The notes beneath the pieces were generated by a model. The model saw nothing but the letters and a program-made list of their open reading frames with translations. It did no database searches and was not told the origin of the DNA. A stretch of 54,806 bases of DNA from CAIYZT01 sp031385445 (GTDB lineage Bacteria > Pseudomonadota > Alphaproteobacteria > Rhodobacterales > Rhodobacteraceae), in the NCBI GenBank assembly GCA_031385445.1, contig JANNBM010000014.1:1-54806 (forward strand), given 5' to 3'. A program made the position numbers and the translations under genes. Every line of letters starts with the position of its first letter. Position 1 is the first letter of the stretch. Positions 8,186 through 15,871 of this stretch are shown in pieces.

Positions 8186-8869
8186 TCAGACCTTTCCCCC
8201 GGGATTTTTGGACCAAATTGAAGGGGGAAAGAGGCGCGATACGGCGTCGGCGGCGGCGCGGTCAGCGGGCGTCTGCGGGCCGCTGGCGAAGGGGCGAAAG
8301 CGCAGGCGAAAGGCGGTCAGGCGGGCGGGATCGGGGGCGGCGGGATAGCCGATGGCGGTCAGGCTTTCGGTCAGGGCGCGCGCGGGGTTGCCGGGGGTTT
8401 GGGGCCAAAGCGACAGGCCGGATGCGGCAAGCCTGCGCCAGTCGAACCGGGGGCCGGGGTCGGATTTCCGCCCCGGGGCCATGTCGGAATGGGCGATCAC
8501 GCCGGCGGGCGCGATGGACCACCGCGCCATCTCATCGCGCAGCAGGGTTTCCAGCGCGGCCATTTGCGGCTCGGGGAACGGATGCTGGCCGGTGTTGGCC
8601 AGCTCGATGCCGATGGAATGGCTGTTGATGTCGGTCAACCCGGCCCAGCCCCCTGCCCCGGCGTGCCAGGCGCGCATCGCCTCGTCCACCAGTTGTTCGC
8701 TCTGACCCGTCTCGCTGATCAGCCAATGGGCCGAAACTTCATGTTCGGGCGCACAAAGCCGCGCGCGCGCCTCGGCGCAACTGGCCATGGCGGTGTAATG
8801 CAAAACGATCAGGCTGGGCCGCGCGCCACCCCGCCGCTCGCCAAAGTTTGGCGAGGGCAAAGCCGTCAC
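8186..8869 (-). CDS. N-acetylmuramoyl-L-alanine amidase, AmpD-like
   Basis: A 227-residue amidase_2 (AmpD-type) enzyme that would cut the muramoyl-alanine bond of peptidoglycan or recycled muropeptides. Zinc ligands are seen as the His of IVLHYTAM and the His/Asp pair of VIAHSDMAPGRKSDPGPRFDW. The central SIGIELANTG is typical. No signal peptide is visible, which favours a cytoplasmic, cell-wall-recycling role. I chose GTG at 8869 because it overlaps the stop of the upstream lipoprotein gene (GTGA); the longer frame from 8908 would run back into that gene. Confidence 0.88.
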   Translation of the reverse strand: MTALPSPNFGERRGGARPSLIVLHYTAMASCAEARARLCAPEHEVSAHWLISETGQSEQLVDEAMRAWHAGAGGWAGLTDINSHSIGIELANTGQHPFPEPQMAALETLLRDEMARWSIAPAGVIAHSDMAPGRKSDPGPRFDWRRLAASGLSLWPQTPGNPARALTESLTAIGYPAAPDPARLTAFRLRFRPFASGPQTPADRAAADAVSRLFPPSIWSKNPGGKV

Positions 8870-9633
8870 TGCAGAGCGATGCGAAAAGCGGTCGGATCCC
8901 AGGCGCAAGCGAACCCGTCGCCGTCAGGGTCGAGGTTCTTGCGATCCGTCTCTGGCCCGCCATTGGCAAGAAATTCCTGTTGCGCCAGATCGGACGAGGG
9001 GAATTTCAGGCAGGCGCGGTCCGAACTGGTCAGGGCAATGCCGCCGCGATCATACAAGGACACGCCCAGGGGATTGGTGGTGGCCAGCGCGAAATCGACG
9101 ATATTGGGGCCGGCGTCACCCGGACGGGTGGGCAGGCCGCCAGGCTGGATCACCACGTATTGCGCGCGGTTCGCTTCAATGCGGGCCTTGTCGGATTCGA
9201 TGGTTTCGCGCGATTTCACCGCTTCGAAATCCTGCTCATCCGACACGCCAGCGGTGACATAGTTTTGCACCTCGCCGGATTCCGCCTGAATGGTGCCGGG
9301 CGCATCGCCGCGCGGGCGGGCGGTTTGCCCGATCACCGCGCCGGCTTGCGGCAGGGGCAAGGGATCGGGCGTGATCACGCCGGTCTGCATCGGATCCAAG
9401 GGCACAGCGGGCGCGGTGCCATCGGCGGCATCTATCGCACCGGCGATGACGTCGGTGGAAAACCCAGGGGCGGGGGCCTGCGGCACCGGGGTGGCGGCAG
9501 CGGCGGCAGCGGCCGCGCGTTCATCCAGATAAGAGTTATAATCGGTGAAGCCGGGCCCCGAGGACTCCTGCGAAGACGACGAGCCGCAAGCGGCAAGACC
9601 CATCAGGGCAAGAAGAAAAACCGAACCACGCAT
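8866..9633 (-). CDS. Excalibur-type calcium-binding-like lipoprotein
   Basis: A 255-residue exported lipoprotein. The N-terminus MRGSVFLLALMGLAAC carries a lipobox with Cys16, followed by a Ser-rich stretch. Residues of about 30-130 are Ala/Pro-rich and probably disordered. The C-terminus has NLDPDGDGFACAWDP, the DxDxDG...C pattern of Excalibur domains, which are thought to bind calcium at the cell surface. The start at 9633 gives the signal peptide; an upstream in-frame start adds 44 residues with no signal. The stop overlaps the start of the AmpD-like amidase gene, so the two are translationally coupled. Confidence 0.85.
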   Translation of the reverse strand: MRGSVFLLALMGLAACGSSSSQESSGPGFTDYNSYLDERAAAAAAAATPVPQAPAPGFSTDVIAGAIDAADGTAPAVPLDPMQTGVITPDPLPLPQAGAVIGQTARPRGDAPGTIQAESGEVQNYVTAGVSDEQDFEAVKSRETIESDKARIEANRAQYVVIQPGGLPTRPGDAGPNIVDFALATTNPLGVSLYDRGGIALTSSDRACLKFPSSDLAQQEFLANGGPETDRKNLDPDGDGFACAWDPTAFRIALQ

Positions 9634-9670
9634 ATGCAAATCTGCCTTGAATTCTTCAGATTCTTGGCCA

Positions 9671-11149
9671 TTACCACCATTTTTGCGGTTTGGAAACAAA
9701 TCCTGCCGCGCGTTCCAGCACATAAGCATGATTGAGCAGCGCGCCCTCTTCCCAAGGACGGCCAATCAGCTGCAATCCGACGGGCAGACCCTTTTGGTCC
9801 AGCCCGACCGGAACCGCGACACCGGGCAGTCCGGCAAGGTTCAGCGTGACGGTGAACACATCGTTCAGGTACATCTCGACCGGATCAGCCGACCCCACCT
9901 CGCCCAGACCAAAGGCGCTGGACGGGGCGATCGGGGCGAGGATGGCGTCGATCCCGGCGGCGAAGGCCTGTTCAAAGTCGCGCTTGATCAGGCTGCGCAC
10001 CTTGCGGGCGCGGTTGTAATAGGCGTCATAAAACCCCGCCGACAGCACGTAGGTTCCCACCATGATCCGGCGCTGCGCCTCGGGGCCAAAGCCCTCTGCA
10101 CGGGTTTTTTCGTACATCTCGGTGATGCCGTCGCCGCCCGCCAGCCCGGCGCGGTGCCCATAACGGACCCCGTCATAGCGCGCGAGGTTCGACGACGCCT
10201 CAGCGGGCGCGATCACGTAATAGGCCGGCAGCGCGTATTTGGTGTGGGGCAGCGAGATATCGACAATCTCCGCGCCCGCGTCTTTCAGCATCGCGGTGCC
10301 GTCCTGCCACAAACGGTCCAGCGCGGCCGGAATGCCGTCGATGCGGTATTCGCGCGGAATGCCGATCTTCTTGCCCCGGATATCGCCGGTCAAAGCCGCC
10401 TCGAAATCGGGCACTGGCAGGTCGGCCGAGGTGCTGTCCATCGGGTCATGCCCGGCCATGGATTGCAGCATGATCGCCGCATCGCGCACCGATTTGGTCA
10501 TTGGCCCCGCCTGATCAAGGCTGGAGGCATAGGCGATCACGCCCCAGCGGCTGACGCGGCCATAGGTCGGCTTGATGCCGGTGATGCCGGTAAAGGCGGC
10601 GGGTTGGCGGATTGATCCGCCGGTGTCGGTGCCGGTCGCGGCAAGGCACAGATCGGCGGCAACCGCAGCGGCAGAACCGCCCGAGGATCCGCCCGGTGTG
10701 CGGCGCAGCTCGTCCACTTTCCACGGGTTGACCACGGGGCCATAGCACGAGGATTCGTTGGACGATCCCATGGCAAATTCGTCCATGTTCAGCTTGCCCA
10801 ACATCACTGCGCCGTCACCGAACAGCTTGCGCGTCACGCTCGATTCGTATTCCGGCTTGAATCCCTTCAGGATGTTCGATCCGGCCTGTGAGGCCACGCC
10901 CTTGGTGCAGAACACATCCTTGATTCCCAAGGGAATTCCGCACATCGCGGGCGCGTCCCCTTTGGCCAGCCGCAAATCCGCCACGCGGGCCTGTTCCAGC
11001 GCGATATCGGGCGTTTTGTGCACAAAAGCGTTCAGCCCGTCCGCGGCATCAATCGCCGTCAGACAAGACATCGTCAGATCAACCGCCGTGATCTGCCCTG
11101 CGCGCAGCGCATCTCGCGCCGCGGCAATGGTCCAGGTATTCGCGCTCAT
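9671..11149 (-). CDS. gatA: Asp-tRNA(Asn)/Glu-tRNA(Gln) amidotransferase subunit A
   Basis: GatA is the glutaminase/amidase subunit of GatCAB, which converts mischarged Glu-tRNA(Gln) and Asp-tRNA(Asn) to the amidated forms. The 492-residue product shows the amidase-signature triad: Lys77 (GIPLGIKDVF), the cis-Ser near 155 (TPGGSSGGSAAAVAADL) and Ser179 (GTDTGGSIRQPA). The ATG at 11149 overlaps the gatC stop (ATGA). The longer frame beginning at 11599 runs through gatC out of frame and is not real. gatB is not in this window. Confidence 0.97.
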   Translation of the reverse strand: MSANTWTIAAARDALRAGQITAVDLTMSCLTAIDAADGLNAFVHKTPDIALEQARVADLRLAKGDAPAMCGIPLGIKDVFCTKGVASQAGSNILKGFKPEYESSVTRKLFGDGAVMLGKLNMDEFAMGSSNESSCYGPVVNPWKVDELRRTPGGSSGGSAAAVAADLCLAATGTDTGGSIRQPAAFTGITGIKPTYGRVSRWGVIAYASSLDQAGPMTKSVRDAAIMLQSMAGHDPMDSTSADLPVPDFEAALTGDIRGKKIGIPREYRIDGIPAALDRLWQDGTAMLKDAGAEIVDISLPHTKYALPAYYVIAPAEASSNLARYDGVRYGHRAGLAGGDGITEMYEKTRAEGFGPEAQRRIMVGTYVLSAGFYDAYYNRARKVRSLIKRDFEQAFAAGIDAILAPIAPSSAFGLGEVGSADPVEMYLNDVFTVTLNLAGLPGVAVPVGLDQKGLPVGLQLIGRPWEEGALLNHAYVLERAAGFVSKPQKWW

Positions 11150-11433
11150 TCCACCACCTTCGGCACGGCAAAAAACCCCTCGCGGGCATCGGGGGCGTTT
11201 TTCAGGATCTGCGCCTGAATATTGCCGTCCGTGACCACATCGGCCCGCCGTTTCAGCCGCATCGGCGTGACCGAAACCATCGGCTCGATCCCGGTGACAT
11301 CGACCTCGTTCAACTGTTCCATGAACCCCAAAATCCCCGAAAGCTGCCCCGCCAACTTGGGCAGGTCCGCCTCTTCCACCCGGATCCGGGCAAGTTTGGC
11401 CACCTTGCGGGCGGTGTCGATATCGATGGACAT
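11146..11433 (-). CDS. gatC: Amidotransferase subunit C (GatC)
   Basis: GatC is the small stabilising subunit of GatCAB. The 95-residue protein begins MSIDIDTARKVAKLARI and carries the family pattern LGFMEQLNEVDVTGIEPMVSV and the C-terminal APDAREGFFAVPKVVE. The ATG at 11433 matches the usual GatC length; a start 15 codons upstream is possible but unusual. It is the first gene of the gatCA pair and is divergent from the UPF0173 gene, with 168 bases between them. Confidence 0.96.
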   Translation of the reverse strand: MSIDIDTARKVAKLARIRVEEADLPKLAGQLSGILGFMEQLNEVDVTGIEPMVSVTPMRLKRRADVVTDGNIQAQILKNAPDAREGFFAVPKVVE

Positions 11434-11601
11434 GGGGCTTGGCTCTCCAATCGGTGTTGCGGCTTCGTTTATAACCACGGGGGCCTAGGCGCAAGTTCCT
11501 GTGGCGCAGGTTCCCGCCGTGCAAATTGCCCCGGGTGCCTTTGCCCCTTTCCTTGTGGGCCGCCTGGATTAAACCTGAAAGCTTAAAGCGAGGACACAAA
11601 C

Positions 11602-12285
11602 ATGAATATCACTTGGGCGGGCCATTCGGCCTTTCGCATCGAAATCGAAGCAGCGGTTTTGTTGATCGACCCGTGGCTTACGGGAAACCCGATGTTTCCG
11701 GCGGACCAAAGGGCAAAGCTGATCGCGGGCGTCACGCATGTTCTGGTTACGCATGGGCACGGCGACCATCTTGGCGACAGCGCGGCCATCGCGCGGGAAC
11801 TGGATGTGCCTGTGGTTGGCATTTACGATCTGATGTCCTTTGTCGAAGCGCGCGAAAGCGTCAAGATCATCGGGTTTGGCAAGGGCGGCACGGTTGATCT
11901 GAACGGCGCGAAGGTGACGCTGGTGAATGCGTGCCATTCCGCCTCGGCGCAGGGCGATGTTCCGGTCGGATCCGAAGCCGGCTTCATGATCGCGGGCGAG
12001 GGTCATGTGATTTATGTCTCGGGCGATACCGACGTGATGGCCGACATGGACTGGATGGGCGATATTCATAAACCGGACATCGGGATTTTATGCGCGGGCG
12101 GGCATTTCACCATGGATATGGCCCGCGCCGCCTATGCTGCGCGGCGTTATTTCAATTTCAAGACCGTGATCCCCTGCCATTATCGCACCTTTGGCCTTTT
12201 GGCGCAGGATGCGAGCGTTTTGGTCGCAGGATTGCCCGGGGTTGAGGTGATTGAACCGCAAGTGATGCAGCCGATCACATTTTAA
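11602..12285 (+). CDS. UPF0173 metallo-beta-lactamase-fold hydrolase
   Basis: A 227-residue metal-dependent hydrolase of the UPF0173 group. The metallo-beta-lactamase motif THGHGDHLGD (His51, His53, Asp55, His56) is intact, with further ligands in NACHSA, the Asp of YVSGDTDV and the His of IPCHYRTFG. Physiological substrates of this family are not established. It has its own start after a gap of 168 bases from divergent gatC, and a GCGAGGAC stretch upstream could act as ribosome-binding site. A hairpin follows the stop. Confidence 0.93.
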   Translation: MNITWAGHSAFRIEIEAAVLLIDPWLTGNPMFPADQRAKLIAGVTHVLVTHGHGDHLGDSAAIARELDVPVVGIYDLMSFVEARESVKIIGFGKGGTVDLNGAKVTLVNACHSASAQGDVPVGSEAGFMIAGEGHVIYVSGDTDVMADMDWMGDIHKPDIGILCAGGHFTMDMARAAYAARRYFNFKTVIPCHYRTFGLLAQDASVLVAGLPGVEVIEPQVMQPITF

Positions 12286-12292
12286 GGCGGGG

Positions 12293-12325
12293 AAGGGGCG
12301 GCCATGGAATGCCGCCCCTTTCCTT
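12293..12325. terminator. Bidirectional terminator between convergent genes
   Basis: A perfect 10-bp stem, AAGGGGCGGC (12293-12302) with GCCGCCCCTT (12311-12320), and an 8-base loop. It lies between the UPF0173 stop and the stop of the convergent small gene. There are only short T runs on either side. Confidence 0.7.
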
Positions 12326-12554
12326 AGCGATAATTCACCACGTCCATCGACCGCGCGCGGTCCATATGGGTGCCGTTCAGCCCCAGATCGCGGTGCAGAT
12401 AGGCCGGGATATCCACCGGCCTCAGCGCGTGTTTGCGCCTTCGCCGCCCGATCCGGTGGGCAACAAGGGCGCGCAGGATGGCAAAAATACCGTAGCGCGC
12501 AACCAGGTCTTCCAGCGCGTCAAACGGGGTCAGGTCGTGTTTCAGGGCGTTCAT
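12324..12554 (-). CDS. Small basic protein, possibly DUF1127-related
   Basis: A predicted 76-residue cytoplasmic protein starting MNALKHDLTPFDALEDL. It has an amphipathic helical N-terminal half, a strongly basic run (HRIGRRRRKHA), and an ending LRPVDIPAYLHRDLGLNG that resembles the C-terminal motif of small DUF1127 (YjiS-like) proteins; that match is tentative. The ATG at 12554 follows a GGAG at suitable spacing. The upstream extension to 12629 has no site of its own. It could share a transcript with the short ORF at 12712-12789. Confidence 0.65.
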   Translation of the reverse strand: MNALKHDLTPFDALEDLVARYGIFAILRALVAHRIGRRRRKHALRPVDIPAYLHRDLGLNGTHMDRARSMDVVNYR

Positions 12555-12711
12555 TTCAGGCTCCAATACCGGCGGGGCGGCGCCCGTGACCGGTGGTTTG
12601 TTGATGATGAGCCGCCCAAAAATGACCAATGATCGCGAAGGGCGGCGGATGCGTTAGGGTTTGAAGGGGAAGGCCAGGCCGCGGCCCGACCGGGTGTCTG
12701 CGGTCAAACGC

Positions 12712-12789
12712 TTAAACGGCGGTTGCGCCCAGACGATAAGCCCCATCCCAAAAGCAACGGCGGGCGGCGATATTTGCAATTGTAAACAT
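12712..12789 (-). CDS. Possible 25-residue leader or micro-ORF
   Basis: The ORF starts MFTIANIAARR and ends at a TAA. Its ATG is preceded by GGAGG with a 6-base spacing, a strong ribosome-binding site, and by the promoter-like pair at 12827-12854. No family is recognised. It could be a leader peptide for the 76-residue gene downstream, or a chance ORF. Confidence 0.3.
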   Translation of the reverse strand: MFTIANIAARRCFWDGAYRLGATAV

Positions 12790-12826
12790 GGCGAACCTCC
12801 GGTGTTAGGGGTGAAGCTGTGGTGAC

Positions 12827-12854
12827 ACCCTAGCGCAAGATTGGCAAAAGCCAA
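12827..12854 (-). promoter_or_regulatory. Putative promoter for the small-protein transcript
   Basis: On the minus strand TTGGCT (12849-12854) and TAGGGT (12827-12832) are 16 bases apart, a reasonable alphaproteobacterial -35/-10 pair. It reads toward the micro-ORF at 12789 and the 76-residue gene. The rest of the 12555-13009 gap (455 bases) shows nothing else I can name. Confidence 0.4.
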
Positions 12855-13009
12855 GCAAAATTCTTTGAGGTTTTGCAAAGCGCCCCTTCCGTGCCGGATT
12901 GGCAACAGGTTTGGGCCACGCTGTAACCAATTGGTTCATTTTCGAAATTCAAGCTGTTGAGTCCCATACGTTTTCAAAACGCCCACTTCCGGACGGGTTT
13001 TGGCCCCGA

Positions 13010-13471
13010 CTAATTCCGCCGTGCCGCAAAGAACGCGCGCAGCAATGCTTCGGCCTGCGGGGCCGAAATGCCGTCGTAAACCTCGGGGACGTGGTGGCAT
13101 TGCGGGTGGGAAAACACCCGCGCGCCCATCAGAACACCGCCTGATTTGGGATCGCTCGCGCCGAAATAAAGCCGGGCAATCCGCGCCGCCGAAATCGCGC
13201 CCGCACAGATCGGGCAAGGCTCCAGCGTCACATAAAGATCATGTCCGCCCAGCCGATCACTGCGCAAAGCGGCGCAGGCCGCCCGGATGGCCAGAACCTC
13301 GGCATGGGCGGTCGGATCGCTCAGCTCGCGCGTGCGGTTTCCCGCCTGTGCGACAATCTTCCCATCGCGCACAATCACCGCGCCCACCGGAACCTCGCCC
13401 CGCGCGCCCGCCGCCCGCGCCTCTTCAAGCGCCACATCCATGAAAGACCGGAACCCGCGTTGCTCTTTCAT
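13010..13471 (-). CDS. tadA: tRNA-specific adenosine deaminase TadA
   Basis: TadA deaminates wobble adenosine-34 to inosine in tRNA-Arg(ACG). The 153-residue product has the zinc deaminase motifs PTAHAEVLAIR (His56, Glu58) and EPCPICAGAI (Cys86, Cys89). The ATG at 13471 gives a normal N-terminus; an ATG ten codons inside (MDVALEEA) is also possible. The longer frame to 13855 would cross the divergent pseudouridine synthase gene and is rejected. The 78-base gap to that gene must hold both promoters. Confidence 0.95.
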   Translation of the reverse strand: MKEQRGFRSFMDVALEEARAAGARGEVPVGAVIVRDGKIVAQAGNRTRELSDPTAHAEVLAIRAACAALRSDRLGGHDLYVTLEPCPICAGAISAARIARLYFGASDPKSGGVLMGARVFSHPQCHHVPEVYDGISAPQAEALLRAFFAARRN

Positions 13472-13549
13472 CTGATCCCAAATATCCTTGGCATTCCGAG
13501 GGCAAAGGCCCCCGGGGTTGGCCGCGCCCCGCGCCAAAGGATGACAGCA

Positions 13550-14782
13550 ATGGCCGGAAATGAAAACCCAAGCGCGCCGAAGGTCCGGACCAGCCGCGTG
13601 GCCCCGCCAAAGCACAGCGGCCCCAAGCCGCAGGAAAAGCCCACAACCGCCCCGCAGCGCGCGCCCGATGCCGGCACCCCCGAGGGCGAGCGGATCGCCA
13701 AAGTTCTGTCGCGCCGGGGTGTCGCCTCGCGCCGCGAGGCCGAGCGGCTGATTGAAGCAGGCGAAGTGACGGTGAACGGCAAGGTGATCACCTCGCCCGC
13801 ACTGAACGTGACGGCGCGCGACAAGATCACCATTTCGGGCCATCCCCTGCCCCATGAGGAACCGGCGCGGCTGTGGCTTTATTACAAACCCGAGGGGCTG
13901 GTCACGTCTGAGGCCGATGAAAAGGGCCGCGGCACGGTGTTTGAAAACCTGCCCGAGGATATGCCGCGGGTGATGTCCATCGGGCGGCTCGATCTGAACT
14001 CGGAAGGGCTTTTGCTGCTGACCAACGACGGCGCGCTGAAACGAAAGCTGGAGCTGCCGTCAACCGGTTGGCTGCGCAAATACCGGGTGCGGGTGAACGG
14101 CAATCCGACCGATGTGGATCTGGAACCGCTGCGCAAGGGCATCACGGTGGACGGCGAGCGGTTTCAGCCGATGGTGGTGACGCTGGACCGGATTCAGGGC
14201 GCGAATGCCTGGATCACGGTGGGTCTGCGCGAGGGCAAGAACCGCGAGATCCGCCGGGCGATGAACGCGATCGAGCTGTATGTGAACCGGCTGATCCGGG
14301 TGTCTTATGGCCCGTTCCGTCTGGGCGATCTGGAGCCGGGTCAGGTTGAAGAGGTGCGCGCCAAGGTGCTGCGCGACCAGCTGGGCGATGAAGGGCCCAG
14401 CGAGCCGGAAGAAGACCGCCCCCGCCCGCGCACGGCGGCGGGCAAACCAGCGGCCAGCGGGCGCAAGCTGCCAGCGGGCGAAGGATTGCGGCGGTTGTCG
14501 GAAACCTATCAAAAAGCGCTGAAGCCCGAGGGGGAAGCGCGGGCGCGTCCGGTCGTCAAACGTTCAACCGCGAAACCTTATAGCGCGGAGGACAGCGAAA
14601 GCCGCAGCCCGGCGCGGCGCGCGGCCCCCGCGAAACCCGCCGCAGGGCGCGCGATGGACGGTGAGGTGTTCCGCAAAGCGGCGGCCAAGGCGGCCAAACC
14701 CAAGGCCGCCAGCCCACGCAAACCCGCCGCCCCGCGCCCTGCCGCGCCGCGCAAACCGGGCGGGGCAAAGCCGCAGCGCTGA
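13550..14782 (+). CDS. RluB-type 23S rRNA pseudouridine synthase with long basic tail
   Basis: An RsuA/RluB-family enzyme of 410 residues that isomerises a uridine in rRNA (RluB acts on 23S U2605; the site here is inferred). After a disordered N-terminus there is an S4 RNA-binding domain (about 46-95) and the catalytic domain with Asp148 in GRLDLNSEGLLLLTND. From about residue 285 the protein becomes a Lys/Pro/Ala/Arg-rich low-complexity tail of some 120 residues, as in several alphaproteobacterial homologues. Start choice is between ATGs at 13541 and 13550; an AAGG lies upstream. The frame back to 13241 overlaps tadA. Confidence 0.92.
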   Translation: MAGNENPSAPKVRTSRVAPPKHSGPKPQEKPTTAPQRAPDAGTPEGERIAKVLSRRGVASRREAERLIEAGEVTVNGKVITSPALNVTARDKITISGHPLPHEEPARLWLYYKPEGLVTSEADEKGRGTVFENLPEDMPRVMSIGRLDLNSEGLLLLTNDGALKRKLELPSTGWLRKYRVRVNGNPTDVDLEPLRKGITVDGERFQPMVVTLDRIQGANAWITVGLREGKNREIRRAMNAIELYVNRLIRVSYGPFRLGDLEPGQVEEVRAKVLRDQLGDEGPSEPEEDRPRPRTAAGKPAASGRKLPAGEGLRRLSETYQKALKPEGEARARPVVKRSTAKPYSAEDSESRSPARRAAPAKPAAGRAMDGEVFRKAAAKAAKPKAASPRKPAAPRPAAPRKPGGAKPQR

Positions 14783-14895
14783 TCTTTCGGGTGCCAAAGG
14801 GGGAAAAAACCGCCAAATTCTCCCCCGTCTCCATTGGCAATCGTGAAACGGCACGCCTATAGTCAAGAAGGCTGTTTTTGGCTTAAGAGGTGGGA

Positions 14896-14979
14896 ATGTC
14901 GAGCAAAGCGCTGCAAAACCTGCTTTTCGTGCTTTTCGCAGGCCTGACCGCCTATGTCGCTTTTGGCGGGGGCATGTGA
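14896..14979 (+). CDS. 27-residue single-pass membrane peptide
   Basis: A short ORF, MSSKALQNLLFVLFAGL..., made almost wholly of one hydrophobic segment, ending GGGM and TGA. It is preceded by GAGGTGGGA close to the ATG. Its stop overlaps the start of xpaC (TGATG at 14977-14981), so the two would be translationally coupled. The ORF is too short for most gene callers. The membrane nature and coupling suggest it is the first gene of the XpaC/TelA module. It is not a recognised family. Confidence 0.6.
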   Translation: MSSKALQNLLFVLFAGLTAYVAFGGGM

Positions 14980-15851
14980 TGGCACAAAGATTTGGTGGCC
15001 AGTTCAGCCCGAACGACACGGCCCCCCCGCAAGGGCCGAAACCCGGTTTCAACCCGCCGCAAGTGCCTGTGAAAACCGGCCTGCGCGCGGCTGTGATGTT
15101 CGCGTTGCCTTTGCTTTTTCTCGGCCCGCTTTTGGGCGGCAATCCGGCCAGCCTGGTTCTGTCTTTGATTGCGGCCGGATTGATGCTGGCGGCGGCGCTT
15201 TTGACGCGTGAGGGGATCAAGGCGCAGCAAGCCTTTGACGCGCGCAGCACCGCGCGGCGTCCGGCCATTCCGCGCAAGATGTTTGCCTCGGTTCTGGCCG
15301 GGTGCGCGCTGGTCGCGGGGGCGATGGTGTGGGCGGATGGGCTGCTTTATCCCGTGCTGTTCGGGCTGTTCGGCGCCGGCTTGCATCTAGGCGCTTTTGG
15401 TCCCGATCCGCTGCGCGACAAGGGCACCGAGGGCATCGATCCGTTCCAATCAGAGCGCGTTGCCAAGGCCGTGGACGAGGGCGAAGCCTATTTGAAGGGG
15501 ATGTCGGATGCGATCCTGCGCGCCGGCGACCGTCAAATCGAAGCGCGGGTCAACGCTTTTGCCGCCTCGGCCCGCAACCTGTTCCGCGCGATTGAGGCCG
15601 ATCCGGGCGATCTGACCGCCGCGCGCAAGTATATGTCGGTCTATTTGATGGGCGCGCGCGATGCGACCGTGAAATTTGCCGATCTGTACCGGCAAAACCG
15701 CGATGCCCGCGCCCGCGCCGACTATGAGGCGCTGCTCGGCGACCTTGAAACCACCTTTGCCGAGAAATCCAAGGCGTTTCTCGCCAACAATCACACCGAT
15801 CTGGATATTGAAATCGCGGTGCTGCGTGACCGGCTGAAGCTGGAAACCTGA
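14979..15851 (+). CDS. xpaC: XpaC-family membrane protein
   Basis: A 290-residue inner-membrane protein of the family annotated as 5-bromo-4-chloroindolyl phosphate hydrolysis protein XpaC. A Pro-rich N-terminus is followed by four hydrophobic segments at about 36-51, 55-75, 101-118 and 121-138, then a cytoplasmic helical domain to the end. XpaC is usually encoded beside TelA, as here (20 bases apart). Its biochemical role is not established. It was named from a phenotype rather than a proven hydrolase activity. The ATG at 14979 overlaps the 27-residue ORF stop; a GTG three bases earlier is the alternative. Confidence 0.9.
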   Translation: MAQRFGGQFSPNDTAPPQGPKPGFNPPQVPVKTGLRAAVMFALPLLFLGPLLGGNPASLVLSLIAAGLMLAAALLTREGIKAQQAFDARSTARRPAIPRKMFASVLAGCALVAGAMVWADGLLYPVLFGLFGAGLHLGAFGPDPLRDKGTEGIDPFQSERVAKAVDEGEAYLKGMSDAILRAGDRQIEARVNAFAASARNLFRAIEADPGDLTAARKYMSVYLMGARDATVKFADLYRQNRDARARADYEALLGDLETTFAEKSKAFLANNHTDLDIEIAVLRDRLKLET

Positions 15852-15871
15852 CCCTAGCAACGAGGACCACC

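Noticed and set aside
7567..8221. Open frames on both strands across 7567-8221
   Set aside because: They cross rnpB, whose RNA motifs and P1 pairing are decisive.
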